DNA of 64,000 nucleotides from JBCBKU01 sp038521345 (GTDB taxonomy: Bacteria; Pseudomonadota; Alphaproteobacteria; Rhodobacterales; Rhodobacteraceae), in assembly GCA_038521345.1 (NCBI GenBank), contig JBCBKU010000001.1, positions 297,625-361,624 on the forward strand. Reading direction: 5' to 3'. The position numbers and the translations under genes are program-made. The notes under the pieces are model-generated. The model was not told the DNA's origin. It did no database searches and saw only the letters and a program-made list of their open reading frames with translations. Below are positions 43,375 to 52,242 of the stretch, one piece after another (position 1 is the stretch's first letter; every line of letters begins with the position of its first letter).

Positions 43375-44270
43375 TGGCGGCTCGCGCGCCATATCTGTTC
43401 GGGGCGATTGCGGTCCTTTTCGGCCTTGTCATCGATTTGCGCGTCGGCGTCGTGCTGGGCGGCTGGCTTGCGGCGTGGACGGCGAATGCATGGATTGCCC
43501 GGCGTGGCGGGCCGGGGGTGCGCTGGCTGGTGCCCGCGATCTTCGGTCTCACGCTGATTGCGCTCTGGGAGGCGATCGTTCAGCTCTTCGCGGTGCCCTT
43601 CGTGATCCTGCCCCCGCCAAGTGCGGTCGCCGCCCGCATCGCGGCCTCCACCGATGTCCTCTACGCCGATTTCATCCAGACCTTCGTCCGGGGTGCCCTC
43701 TCGGGGTACGCCATGGGCGCCGTCGCAGGCGTTCTCGTCGCTCTTCTCGCCGACCGGTTCCGGTTTCTTGGCCGCGGCCTCTTGCCCGTCGGCAACATGA
43801 TGGCCGCGCTGCCCATCGTCGGGACGGCCCCGATCTTCGTCATGTGGTTCGGCTCGAACTGGGAATCAAAGGCCGCGGTCGTCTTTACGATGGTGTTCTT
43901 CCCGGTCCTCGTGAACACAATTCAGGGGCTCAAGGAAGCGACTGCGATCCAGCGCGACCTGATGACCACCTACGCCGCTGGTTACTGGCAAACGCTTTGG
44001 CGGCTTCGCTTGCCCATGGCCATGCCCTTCATCTTCAACGGCCTCAAGATCGGGTCCACGCTTGCTTTGATCGGGGCCATCGTTGCCGAGTTCTTCGGCT
44101 CGCCCATCGTGGGCATGGGGTTCCGGATCTCGACCAGCGTGGGCACACTCGCGCTCGACATGGTCTGGGCCGAAATCGCGGTCGCGGCACTGGCCGGATC
44201 GCTCTTTTACGGGGCGGTCACTCTGGTCGAGAGGGCCGTCACCTTCTGGCACCCGTCGCAACGACGGTGA
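43371..44270 (+). CDS. ABC transporter permease
   Basis: A 299-residue partner permease with about seven hydrophobic segments, the first two (about 8-26, 40-58) preceding the conserved transport domain. The EAA loop is TIQGLKEATAIQRDLMTTYAAGYWQTLWRLRLPMAMPFIFNGLKIG. It starts in ATGATG overlapping the previous stop. Together with the upstream permease it forms a heterodimeric channel for the NMT1-type importer. Confidence 0.92.
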   Translation: MMAARAPYLFGAIAVLFGLVIDLRVGVVLGGWLAAWTANAWIARRGGPGVRWLVPAIFGLTLIALWEAIVQLFAVPFVILPPPSAVAARIAASTDVLYADFIQTFVRGALSGYAMGAVAGVLVALLADRFRFLGRGLLPVGNMMAALPIVGTAPIFVMWFGSNWESKAAVVFTMVFFPVLVNTIQGLKEATAIQRDLMTTYAAGYWQTLWRLRLPMAMPFIFNGLKIGSTLALIGAIVAEFFGSPIVGMGFRISTSVGTLALDMVWAEIAVAALAGSLFYGAVTLVERAVTFWHPSQRR

Positions 44271-44299
44271 CTCATGAGTTTCAACAGGGGAGTAAGACA

Positions 44300-45304
44300 A
44301 TGAGAACACTTATAGCCGGTGCATGCGCACTCGGGCTGAGCGCGGGCAGCGCGGTCGCCGACGGGCATCTGGAAAGCCTGACGATGCAGCTCAAATGGGT
44401 GACCCAGGCTCAGTTCGCCGGGTACTTCGTGGCCAAGGACAAAGGCTTCTACGAAGCCGAAGGGCTCGACGTCACGATCCAGCCGGGCGGCCCGGACATC
44501 GCCCCCGAACAGGTGATCGCCGGCGGCGGCGCCGACGTCATCACCACATGGCTTCCCGCCGCGCTGGCTGCGCGTGAACGGGGCGTGCCGCTGGTCAACA
44601 TCGCCCAGCCTTTCAAGTCCGGCGGGCTCCAGGTGAACTGCCTCATCGAAAACGGCGTCACCACGCCGGATGATTTTCCGGGCAAGACGATGGGGGTCTG
44701 GTTCTTCGGCAACGAATACCCGTTCTATGCCTGGATGGCCTCGCTCGGGATCGAGACCGACGGCGCCGACGACAACGGCGTAACGGTCATCAAACAGGCT
44801 TTCTCTGCCGATCCGCTGATACAGGGCGAAGCGGACTGTATCTCGACCATGACCTACAACGAGTACCGCCAGATCCTGCAGGCCGGGATCGGTGAAGACG
44901 AACTCGTGACCTTCAACTTCCTCAACGAAGGTTTCGGTGTGCTCGAGGACGGGATCTATGTTCTCGAAGATCGGCTCGAAGACCCGGCCTTCAAGGACCA
45001 GATGGTCCGCTTCGTGCGCGCCACGATGGAAGGCTGGAAATACGCCGAGGCCAATCCCGAGGAAGCCGCGCAGATCGTGCTCGACAATGACGAGACCGGC
45101 GCACAGACGCTGGACCATCAGATCTACATGATGGGCGAGGTTGCCAAGTTGACGGCGGGCTCGAACGGGGCACTTGACCCCGCTGACTTCGACCAGACGG
45201 TGGCCACGTTGCTTTCGGCGGTCAGCCCTGAAAACCCGGCGATCACCGAGGCGCCCGACGCGATGGCCTGGACCCACGACATCACTGACCTGGCGCTGGA
45301 ATAA
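44300..45304 (+). CDS. NMT1/THI5-like ABC transporter substrate-binding protein
   Basis: A 334-residue periplasmic binding protein with a signal peptide (MRTLIAGACALGLSAGSAVADG) and a PF09084-type domain: LQLKWVTQAQFAGYFVAKDKG-like sequence (positions 20-40 of the protein), GPDIAPEQVIAGGGADVITTW and MGVWFFGNEYPF. Relatives bind pyrimidine or thiamine precursors, riboflavin, or aromatic and sulfonate compounds. The pyrimidine/riboflavin group looks closest, but no catabolic gene adjoins it. AGGGGAG precedes the ATG; it is last in the four-gene operon. Confidence 0.9.
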   Translation: MRTLIAGACALGLSAGSAVADGHLESLTMQLKWVTQAQFAGYFVAKDKGFYEAEGLDVTIQPGGPDIAPEQVIAGGGADVITTWLPAALAARERGVPLVNIAQPFKSGGLQVNCLIENGVTTPDDFPGKTMGVWFFGNEYPFYAWMASLGIETDGADDNGVTVIKQAFSADPLIQGEADCISTMTYNEYRQILQAGIGEDELVTFNFLNEGFGVLEDGIYVLEDRLEDPAFKDQMVRFVRATMEGWKYAEANPEEAAQIVLDNDETGAQTLDHQIYMMGEVAKLTAGSNGALDPADFDQTVATLLSAVSPENPAITEAPDAMAWTHDITDLALE

Positions 45305-45318
45305 CCAGATCCCGGCCC

Positions 45319-45348
45319 AACGGCTCGGGGGACACCCCCCGGGCCGTT
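45319..45348 (+). terminator. Terminator-like hairpin after the NMT1 transporter operon
   Basis: A 13-bp stem with one G-U pair, AACGGCTCGGGGG (45319-45331) against CCCCCGGGCCGTT (45336-45348), has an ACAC loop. It starts about 15 nt after the operon's last stop. The U-run is short, but the stem is strong. Confidence 0.65.
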
Positions 45349-45473
45349 CTGCATCCCATGTCCGGTCGATGGATCGCTGTCTCGCTCGGCCATTGTTGGC
45401 CTCGGCTTTCCTCTTGCACATGGGCGCGAGACGTTGAACCTGAGCCTTATGGCACGAACTCGGCGAGGTCGTT

Positions 45474-46382
45474 TTGGATCGATGGTTTGAACTTCGAACG
45501 ATCGCTGCTGTCGCTCAGTACGGAACCGTGAGCGCCGCGGCGCGCGCGCTGCGGCTCCATCGCGCAACCGTGCTGCGTCATGTTGATCTCATGGAAGAAT
45601 CCCTCGGTGTAAGGCTCTTCTTACGGCACGCGCGCGGCTACACCCCGACCGCGGCCGCGCTCGAACTCTCAGAGGTCGCTGAACGCGCCCAGACGGAGAT
45701 CGATAAGATTGCATCCACAGAGCAGGACAAGCAGACCACGGGCTCAGGCTTGGTCACGATCACAGCCACCTCCCTAATGGCTCAGATCTTCATGCCGTAC
45801 GTGGCGGCCGAGCTTCGCAAGTCACCTGGTTTGTTCATGAAATGTGTAACGGGAACCCAGTTCGAGGCGCTGGAAGGCGGCAACGCCGACATCGCAATCC
45901 GGGTTGGACAGAAACCCTCTGTCCCCGAATACGTGGTTCAACCGCTTGGCGAGATCCGCTTCGGTCTTTACGGCAGCAAAGATTACATCGCCCGAAAGGG
46001 ACGGCCGAAAGACACCAAGAACCTGGGCAGTCATGTTTTCGCAGGGCCGTTAAGTGATGGTCCGCGTGTCGGACCTCTGGCTTGGTTGCTCGACAATATC
46101 GCCGCAGACAACATCAGACTTCGCAGCGACGACGCTCAGGTGCTCGCGACCTTGATTCTCGAGGGGCATGCCTTGGGGACATTGCCGATCCAGATAGCGT
46201 GCCGGTACGGAATGGTCCCGGTTATCGTCGAACCAGGGCTTTTTTCAGCCCCGCTTTGGGTGGTGACGCACCGAGACGTCCATCGGATGAAGCGAGTTCA
46301 GGTCTGCTTGGCTGCAATCAAATCTGCTGTGAAATCGCAGGGCTTTCCGCCCGTTCAACCACCGGAAGGTTTCAAGGTCTGA
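45474..46382 (+). CDS. LysR-family transcriptional regulator
   Basis: A 302-residue LTTR. The winged-helix DNA-binding domain is at residues 1-62 (FELRTIAAVAQYGTVSAAARALRLHRATVLRHVDLMEESLGVRLFLR), followed by a linker helix and a substrate-binding domain (ADIAIRVGQKPSVPEYVVQPLGEIRFGLYGSKDYI). The start is a TTG at 45474 with GAGG upstream, so expression may be low. The target is unknown; the upstream NMT1 transporter and the convergent membrane genes are candidates. Composition is less GC-rich than its left neighbours. Confidence 0.9.
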   Translation: MDRWFELRTIAAVAQYGTVSAAARALRLHRATVLRHVDLMEESLGVRLFLRHARGYTPTAAALELSEVAERAQTEIDKIASTEQDKQTTGSGLVTITATSLMAQIFMPYVAAELRKSPGLFMKCVTGTQFEALEGGNADIAIRVGQKPSVPEYVVQPLGEIRFGLYGSKDYIARKGRPKDTKNLGSHVFAGPLSDGPRVGPLAWLLDNIAADNIRLRSDDAQVLATLILEGHALGTLPIQIACRYGMVPVIVEPGLFSAPLWVVTHRDVHRMKRVQVCLAAIKSAVKSQGFPPVQPPEGFKV

Positions 46383-46394
46383 TCGGGGTCCCGG

Positions 46395-47210
46395 CTACGC
46401 GGTCCCATCCGCTGCAGCACCCCTTTGCCACGACCACGCGGTTGGCAGGATCGACCAGGCCACCAGCACCGCAAAGTACACAATCTCGGACATTGCGCCC
46501 CACCAATTCGCGGCGATGACGCCAACAACCATGATCACATGGGCCGCGACTGACCAGGCAAGGCTCCACCCGATTTGCGGCCCATTGGCCTGATTGCTTC
46601 GCCAAAGGCTGACATATGCAAGGACGCAAAGCGGCAGAAACACAAGAATCGATGTAACCAGACCGGGGTTATACATTCCCATCGCCACAGCCGATACGAT
46701 GTGGCTGACCGCGTTCACGATCGCAATTGCAATCATGGCCAGAACCGGCGCTATCGCTTGCCCCCCGCGCCAAATGGCCAAGGCACCGACAAGCCAGACA
46801 AGCGATGTATTGATCACGAAGATGGATGCGCGGGTGAGTATTTCGGGCGAACCGTCCGGGCCGCTCTCAGCGCCAAGAGCATTCAGGATCAACCCGTTCA
46901 CACTTGCCTGAAACGCAAAGACGTTTCCGTACAGATCGATCCAGTGCTCTTCGAACTGGTGCGCAATATAGGCCAGCAACACGAGCAGCCCGAGGAACTG
47001 AGGATCCAGCCCCAGATTGCGCGGGCCTCGGAATGCGAACGCCATAAGTAAAAGCAAGGGCGCCATGAACGTGCCGACTTTCATCCAGTGCGACAACAGG
47101 AACTCATGCTGACCCAACGGCACCCAAAGCATGCCAAAGCCAAGGGCAATGGAAAGTCCGGCGCCCAGACCATGCGGTGCATCAGTGTCTCTTCGGGGTA
47201 CCCGCGTCAT
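46395..47210 (-). CDS. HXXEE-domain integral membrane protein
   Basis: A 271-residue protein with about eight hydrophobic segments. The motif HQFEE at residues 84-88 (LAYIAHQFEEHWIDLYGN) is the HXXEE signature of a membrane family of unknown function (PF13787-type). A second His-rich site, NAVSHIVSAVAMGMYNPG, lies in the middle. His/Glu in the membrane could bind metal. Its ATG overlaps the stop of the upstream small membrane protein (ATGA), so they are a unit. Confidence 0.83.
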   Translation of the reverse strand: MTRVPRRDTDAPHGLGAGLSIALGFGMLWVPLGQHEFLLSHWMKVGTFMAPLLLLMAFAFRGPRNLGLDPQFLGLLVLLAYIAHQFEEHWIDLYGNVFAFQASVNGLILNALGAESGPDGSPEILTRASIFVINTSLVWLVGALAIWRGGQAIAPVLAMIAIAIVNAVSHIVSAVAMGMYNPGLVTSILVFLPLCVLAYVSLWRSNQANGPQIGWSLAWSVAAHVIMVVGVIAANWWGAMSEIVYFAVLVAWSILPTAWSWQRGAAADGTA

Positions 47211-47644
47211 GGCTCGTCTGCGTGTTCCTCTGGACGGCGAAGCATATAGAAAAGGCAGCCTCCCAGCAGAATGGCCAGAACCGAGAAGACAAAGACGTTG
47301 GACTCAAGCCCGAGGATCCGTGTCTCCACGCCATTGGTGTCCACCAATGCGCCACCGTAAAAGGGGGACGTTATGAATGCGAGCCAAAAGCCGGCCACGT
47401 AACAAAGTCCGATCAATATGGGCAGAATGATCTCGTTCCGCATCCACAGAAGAAAAACGGACAAGAACGCCATGAAGGCCCCGAAAAACAGGAACCAAGC
47501 CCCATGAACCCGTGCATGCGGGCTCCATCCCGAGTTGTACAGATGGGTTTCGTTCAGATCGGCGATCGCCGGCAGAACGCCGTAGACCAGACTTGCGAAG
47601 GTCACGACACCTTTCACGATCCATACCAACTGGGTGTGCTGCAC
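47207..47644 (-). CDS. Small four-helix membrane protein paired with the HXXEE gene
   Basis: A 145-residue protein. The GTG at 47644 is chosen because GAGG lies 8 nt upstream. It has about four hydrophobic helices (QLVWIVKGVVTFASLVYGV, VHGAWFLFFGAFMAFLSVFLLW, IILPILIGLCYVAGFWLAFI, VFVFSVLAILLGGCLFYML). A histidine-containing loop HLYNSGWSPHARVHGAW precedes helix 2. I do not recognise the family. The 4-nt overlap with the HXXEE gene argues for a shared complex. Confidence 0.75.
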   Translation of the reverse strand: MQHTQLVWIVKGVVTFASLVYGVLPAIADLNETHLYNSGWSPHARVHGAWFLFFGAFMAFLSVFLLWMRNEIILPILIGLCYVAGFWLAFITSPFYGGALVDTNGVETRILGLESNVFVFSVLAILLGGCLFYMLRRPEEHADEP

Positions 47645-47843
47645 GGTTTGACCTCGGAAGTTAAAGGGCACGGGCCTTCTGGGTAATCCGGTCAATTCGG
47701 TGGATACAACATGTCCAGGCGCGCAGTCAGACGCGCGCAAATTGTTCAGATGCCACTTCTGTCATCGCCCTGCCGACGCAGAGACGGCCCCCCAAAGCCA
47801 TTTCGGGCCCCTGGCCCGGCATTTCCACTGCCCCGGAGCGGGC

Positions 47844-48596
47844 CTAGATCGAACCTGCCTCGACCATGTAATTGTTGGCCGAGCACATGGCCGCATCGTC
47901 GGAAGCAAGAAACAGAACCATCCGGGCGACGTAGACCGGATCGATCAGGTCCGGCAGACACTGCCGGTTACGGTGGGCCTCAAGCGCCTCGGGGGTCGCC
48001 CACAGCTCTTTCTGCCGTTCGGTCATGATCCAGCCGGGGACCACGGTGTTCACCCGAATGCGGTGGCCGCCCAGATCCCGCGCCATCGTCCGTGTCAGTC
48101 CGTGCACAGCCGCCTTGGCGGTCGCGTAGGCGGGAAAGCCGCCGCCCGCTTCCCACCACGAATTTGACCCCATGTTGATGATCGCTCCGCCGCCCCGTTT
48201 GATCATTCCGGGCGCCACGGCCTGCATGGCGAAGAACATGTGCCGCAGGTTGGTGGCCTGCCGTTCGTCCCAGTATTCCGGCGTGACATCCGTCCAGTCA
48301 TGGCGGTCGTCGCGCGCGGCGTTGTTGACCAGCACATGGGCCGGGCCAAGCCGGTCGGTCAAGCGGGCGAGGGCGGCCTGCATCGCAGCAATGTCCCGAA
48401 GGTCGCAGATCTCGTAGACGGCCCCCGCTGCATCCCCGGCCAGCGCCGCGCTCGCCGTCTCGTCGAGGTCAAGAAAACCGACCCGTGCCCCTTGTGCCGC
48501 GAAGGCGCTGACGATCTCGGCGCCGATGCCCTGGGCCCCTCCCGAGACGATGACGGTCTTGTCCGCAAGACTGGGATAAGTGGCGAAGTCCGGCAT
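47844..48596 (-). CDS. SDR oxidoreductase, D-xylose 1-dehydrogenase-like
   Basis: A 250-residue classical SDR. SGGAQGIG is at residues 18-25, NNA at 91-93, Ser144, Tyr157 and Lys161 (AYATAKAA). YPSLADKTVIVSGGAQGIG, RDDRHDWTDVTPEYWDERQATNLRHM and AVAPGMIKRGGGAIINMGS resemble the NAD-dependent D-xylose/sugar 1-dehydrogenase XylB of Caulobacter-type pathways. Sugar specificity (xylose, arabinose or galactose) is open, and no lactonase or dehydratase gene is near. The start at 48596 follows GGGG. It is divergent from a GNAT gene. Confidence 0.86.
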   Translation of the reverse strand: MPDFATYPSLADKTVIVSGGAQGIGAEIVSAFAAQGARVGFLDLDETASAALAGDAAGAVYEICDLRDIAAMQAALARLTDRLGPAHVLVNNAARDDRHDWTDVTPEYWDERQATNLRHMFFAMQAVAPGMIKRGGGAIINMGSNSWWEAGGGFPAYATAKAAVHGLTRTMARDLGGHRIRVNTVVPGWIMTERQKELWATPEALEAHRNRQCLPDLIDPVYVARMVLFLASDDAAMCSANNYMVEAGSI

Positions 48597-48690
48597 GTGT
48601 ATCCCCCGTGTTCTGGACGGTGCGGCATCCGGCACTCCGGCGCCGGCACGGCCTGTGTCGACTTGTGCTGAGCTGTTGCGAGGCGGCAGC

Positions 48691-48720
48691 TTCCGATGTC
48701 GCGCGACCATTGGCTATAGT
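48691..48720 (+). promoter_or_regulatory. Possible sigma-70 promoter for the GNAT gene
   Basis: TATAGT (48715-48720) is a good -10 element with TTCCGA (48691-48696) 18 nt upstream as a weak -35. A start near 48727 would give a leader of about 30 nt to the GTG at 48759. Confidence 0.3.
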
Positions 48721-48758
48721 GACTTTGGCGCGATCTTCGACCGGAGGTTTAAACAAAC

Positions 48759-49289
48759 GTGCGACCGATGAACAGTCTTTCGACCGCACCGAATCTGACG
48801 ACGGAACGCTTGGTTCTGCGTGGCCCCGAACGGGGTGATCTACCGGCGTTCACCCGGTTCATGACGCGTGCACCGTCTATGGTCGCGCAAGGCGAGACTG
48901 TCACGGCGGAACAGGCGTGGTTCGGGTTTCTTTCCGGAATAGGCCACTGGCATTGGCACGGTTTCGGCTTTTTCACGCTGGTTGAAAGGCAGACGGAACT
49001 GCCCGTCGGCCGCGTCGGTCTGATCAAGCATTCCAACTGGCCCGAGATAGAGCTGGCATGGCACCTGTTCGAGGATGCCGAGGGACACGGCTTTGCCACG
49101 GAAGCTGCGAAGGCCGTCAAGCAATGGGCCTCAGACCAACTGGGCCTGACTGAACTCCATAGTTACATCGACCGTCACAACACGAGATCGCAGGCCGTGG
49201 CCAGACGGCTCGGGGCCAACACGGATGGAACGCGCGCCGCGCATGAACCGGATGCGGAAGTGTGGGTTCACGCGCTGGACACGCCATGA
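48759..49289 (+). CDS. GNAT-family N-acetyltransferase (RimJ/RimL-like)
   Basis: A 176-residue acetyltransferase of the Acetyltransf_3 type. It opens with LTTERLVLRGPERGDLPAF and contains ELAWHLFEDAEGHGFATEAAKAV, where GHGFATEA is the acetyl-CoA-binding motif A, then HSYIDRHNTRSQAVARRLGA. The GTG at 48759 is favoured over the ATG 9 nt later because CGGAGG lies upstream. The substrate could be a protein N-terminus or a small amine; context does not help. Confidence 0.86.
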   Translation: MRPMNSLSTAPNLTTERLVLRGPERGDLPAFTRFMTRAPSMVAQGETVTAEQAWFGFLSGIGHWHWHGFGFFTLVERQTELPVGRVGLIKHSNWPEIELAWHLFEDAEGHGFATEAAKAVKQWASDQLGLTELHSYIDRHNTRSQAVARRLGANTDGTRAAHEPDAEVWVHALDTP

Positions 49290-49325
49290 GGCGGGCCAGC
49301 GAAAGCTGACACGTGCCATGGAAAA

Positions 49326-49371
49326 CGCGCGGGGCGCATCGCGGCGGCGGGCATGGGCCCACCCCCGCGCG
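49326..49371. terminator. Hairpin between convergent genes
   Basis: CGCGCGGGG (49326-49334) and CCCCGCGCG (49363-49371) form a perfect 9-bp stem with a 28-nt loop in the 98 bp between the convergent GNAT and mini-DnaB genes. It may work as a bidirectional terminator; no U-run is present. Confidence 0.4.
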
Positions 49372-49387
49372 GCATCAGGTCCGGCGA

Positions 49388-50101
49388 CTACGCGGCCTGA
49401 TCGAACTGGATCCTGCCGTCCTGCAAAAAGAAGTGCTTCCGAAAGCGAGACAGGTCCAGCGGGTTCGGCAATCGAACGTCCGAGATGTCCGGCATGGGCT
49501 TTCCAGCCAACTCGAACGACCGGTCAATCTGAGAGATCACCACACAGATCGCGCCCGTATCCACGACGTATCGTTCCAGCGTCTTGATCTGCTGATCGAG
49601 GCTCGGATTCGTGCGCTTCTGATCGAGCAGCTGAAGATAGTCGACGACGACCAGCACGGGGCCCTCCTCGTGTCCAAGACGCCGGATCATGTGATCCGCG
49701 CAAATCTCATCGGACGTGTCGATCACCATCCCGGCATCCATCGCGCCCGGGTCGACGCCCATGTCCGACAGCCGATCCGCGATGTCGCGCGCATTGTAGT
49801 CCAGCGTGAAGAAATAGCCCATGCGGTGACGTTGCGACGCTTTCGCCGCCAGTTCGAGGCCGAGAAGGGTCTTGCCATGGCCCGGCCGTGCCCCGATGAG
49901 CACCAGATCGCCGGCGTCGAGCAGCCGCAGAATGCGCTCTGCGGGGCTTGCATGCGCGGGGGACGACGCGAGATGGCTCCAGCTTTGAAAGCCCTCTTCG
50001 GTGGCAATTGTGTCAAGTGCCTGATGCAGGGCAAGGCCGGTTTCCCGCGCCAGAAGCTTGGCCTTCCGTTTCAATACATAGATCGGTGCAGAAATCTGCA
50101 T
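49388..50101 (-). CDS. Mini-DnaB-like RecA-fold ATPase
   Basis: A 237-residue protein made of the DnaB helicase C-terminal ATPase core without the DnaG-interacting N-terminal domain. Walker A is GARPGHGKT (70-78), Walker B VVVDYLQL (151-158), and SQIDRS (190-195) is the DnaB motif 3 region. Residues 1-45 form a small helical module (KAKLLARETGLALHQALDTIATEEGFQSWSHL) like those on some glyoxalase-type proteins. GAGGAGG lies 7 nt before the ATG. Role unknown; a replicative helicase is unlikely at this size. Confidence 0.82.
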   Translation of the reverse strand: MQISAPIYVLKRKAKLLARETGLALHQALDTIATEEGFQSWSHLASSPAHASPAERILRLLDAGDLVLIGARPGHGKTLLGLELAAKASQRHRMGYFFTLDYNARDIADRLSDMGVDPGAMDAGMVIDTSDEICADHMIRRLGHEEGPVLVVVDYLQLLDQKRTNPSLDQQIKTLERYVVDTGAICVVISQIDRSFELAGKPMPDISDVRLPNPLDLSRFRKHFFLQDGRIQFDQAA

Positions 50102-50700
50102 GGTCTTCCTCCTCTTCCGAGCCGCTTCTGCAATCCCCCCTTATGCGTGCGCTCGAACGAGACAGGTCCAGACAATGTCGCTCGGCATGGCGGATGCTTC
50201 CCGGATGGAGGGCGGAGGCCCGAGCAAGGCCTGCGAGCACCATGCTCCAACCGCCCCGACCACTCAACACGAAAAACGGCCACCAACCGCACCGGGCCGC
50301 ATGGGCAAAGCGGCCTCGCGATCGACTGGCGCGTTGCGGGACAATGCCGCCATTGATGGGCAGGCCTCTGAGTGGCCGTTCCGTAGCCAACACCAATGTT
50401 GGCTGCGCTGAAAGAACTTGATTGCTCTTGAACGAGCGCGACGGCGACAAAATGAGCATATGGATCCGAAAGCCGGCGCATCGGACTATGTCCACATCGA
50501 ATGAGCTTCGTGGCAGATTAATCCCGTCTCTGTTCCACTGCTTGAGCCTAAGGCGCAAAATTCGAGACTGTGTGTGAAGGTTCAGTGAAAACCAGTGGGG
50601 CGGCAGAGTGCGTCACATGGAATTCATGGTCCGTCGCAACGCTCGTTAGTGAAGGGATGAGGCACCCATGCCTCCCTCTTTCAAGGACAGGAGCGAGATA
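50102..50700. other. Intergenic region, 599 bp
   Basis: The longest gap in the window. No convincing gene is seen on either strand; open frames here lack family features or good ribosome sites. It contains the hairpin at 50385-50404, and composition becomes less GC-rich towards the right, with the binding-protein promoter presumably in the last 150 bp. Confidence 0.55.
50385..50404. repeat. Perfect 8-bp inverted repeat
   Basis: AGCCAACA (50385-50392), CCAA, TGTTGGCT (50397-50404): a perfect 8-bp dyad in the middle of the 599 bp gap, about 297 nt upstream of the orphan binding protein. It looks like an operator or the stem of a short RNA. Confidence 0.4.
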
Positions 50701-52242
50701 ATGAAGAAACCTATACTTGCGGCTCTTACAATTGCTCTGGCCATGCCGATCGCGGCTCCGGGATGGGCAGAAGAGGTGACCATTGGCGTGGCCTCCATCC
50801 GGAAAGGGCTCGACAACCGCAGAGAGACGGCAAATGCCGCAGCACCCGTGTTCTACGCCATTCACGAAACCCTGATCGAACGCGATCCGTTCAATCATGG
50901 CGTGTTCACTCCGGGTCTGGCGACCGAGTGGACAATGATCGACGATGACACCATGGAACTGAAGCTGCGAGAAGGCGTGACCTTTCACAATGGCGACACC
51001 ATGGACGCCTATGACGTTGAAGCTTCGCTTGATCCCATCATCAACCTCGAAAGCCCGCGCTACCGGAACCCGCATGGCAAGATGTTCTATAATTTCGAGG
51101 ATGTCGAAGTCGTCGACGAGATGACGGTGCGCGTGCACACCAAGCGGCCCGACCCGCTCTTGGAGACGCTCTTGTCGGTGCGAAATGCCGGTATCCGGTC
51201 GCTCGATCAGATCGAGGACGGCAACGAAGACGGTCACGGGCTCGACCCAATCGGGGCCGGTCCATACAAGGTGGCCGAATTCGTGCCGGGCGAGCGTGTG
51301 GTGCTCGAACGGTTCGATGCCTATTACGGCGACGCAGCACCGTTCGACCGGATCACCTTTCAAGCCATACCAGAGGTTCTGACGCGGATCACGGCGTTGG
51401 TGACAGGCGAAATCGATATCGCTTCGGAAATCCCACCGGACCAATACCCGTTGATCGACGGCGAAGCGGGGCTGAGACGGGTCGAGAACACCTATCCGAT
51501 GTATCACGTCTACCTCTTCAACAACGCGCATCCGGTGACCCAAGACGTTAAGCTGCGTCAGGCGCTGACATCTGCCATTGATTATGAAGAGCTTGTCGAG
51601 GCTTTGTTCCAGGGTCAGGGAAAGGCACCCCGCGGATTTCAATACGAAGAGATTGGCGCAACCTTCAATCCCGATCTGAACATCTTCAAGTACGATCCGG
51701 ATCGTGCCCGTAAATTACTCGCAGAATCGGACTACGACGGAACACCGGTGGAGGTCGTGATTTACCCAAACTACTATCTCTATGGCGGTCTTGCGTCTGA
51801 GGCGATTGCCGAGATGTGGGAAGACATTGGCGTCAATGTGGAGCTTGTGCAGGTGCCGGTTGGTGGACTGACGGTGGAAACCGATCCCGACACGATGGTC
51901 CGCAACTGGTCGATCCCGATGCTCTATGGCGACATTATGGGTGTGATGGACAATGCGCTTTCAGAGGCGGGCTGGGCCGTCGCGCGGGGCTACTTCGATG
52001 CAAACGCCGATCCGCGCTGGCTGGGGCTTTATGAGACAGCGCGCTTTGGCCGAACCATCGAGGAACGGAAGATGGCCTATGCTGAGATGCATGAGGTCCT
52101 CGCCGATCTTGCTCCGGTCATCCCACTCTACCAGCCGGCGGACTCCTATGCCATGCGGGCGGATATCGACTTTGAAATCCCTGTCGCGCTGCGGCCCTTC
52201 AGCCTGCCTTTGCGTGCGGGTCAAATCACCTTCGGCGAATAG
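50701..52242 (+). CDS. Orphan ABC transporter substrate-binding protein (peptide/nickel type, SBP_bac_5)
   Basis: A 513-residue periplasmic binding protein with a signal peptide (MKKPILAALTIALAMPIAAPGWA). Typical SBP_bac_5 segments are FTPGLATEWTMIDDDTMELKLREGVTFHNGD, GAGPYKVAEFVPGERVVLERFD and RQALTSAIDYEELV. The start at 50701 has ACAGGAG upstream. No permease or ATPase genes flank it, so it must share a distant transporter or be a remnant of a mobile operon. The ligand may be a peptide or other solute. Lower GC than the left half of the window. Confidence 0.9.
   Translation: MKKPILAALTIALAMPIAAPGWAEEVTIGVASIRKGLDNRRETANAAAPVFYAIHETLIERDPFNHGVFTPGLATEWTMIDDDTMELKLREGVTFHNGDTMDAYDVEASLDPIINLESPRYRNPHGKMFYNFEDVEVVDEMTVRVHTKRPDPLLETLLSVRNAGIRSLDQIEDGNEDGHGLDPIGAGPYKVAEFVPGERVVLERFDAYYGDAAPFDRITFQAIPEVLTRITALVTGEIDIASEIPPDQYPLIDGEAGLRRVENTYPMYHVYLFNNAHPVTQDVKLRQALTSAIDYEELVEALFQGQGKAPRGFQYEEIGATFNPDLNIFKYDPDRARKLLAESDYDGTPVEVVIYPNYYLYGGLASEAIAEMWEDIGVNVELVQVPVGGLTVETDPDTMVRNWSIPMLYGDIMGVMDNALSEAGWAVARGYFDANADPRWLGLYETARFGRTIEERKMAYAEMHEVLADLAPVIPLYQPADSYAMRADIDFEIPVALRPFSLPLRAGQITFGE

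Noticed and set aside
50013..50558. A 181-codon minus-strand frame in the 599 bp gap
   Set aside because: No ribosome site, no family pattern, and it overlaps the start of the mini-DnaB gene in another frame.
50548..51642. A 364-codon minus-strand frame over the binding-protein gene
   Set aside because: Antisense to an SBP_bac_5 gene with signal peptide and ribosome site; no recognisable features.
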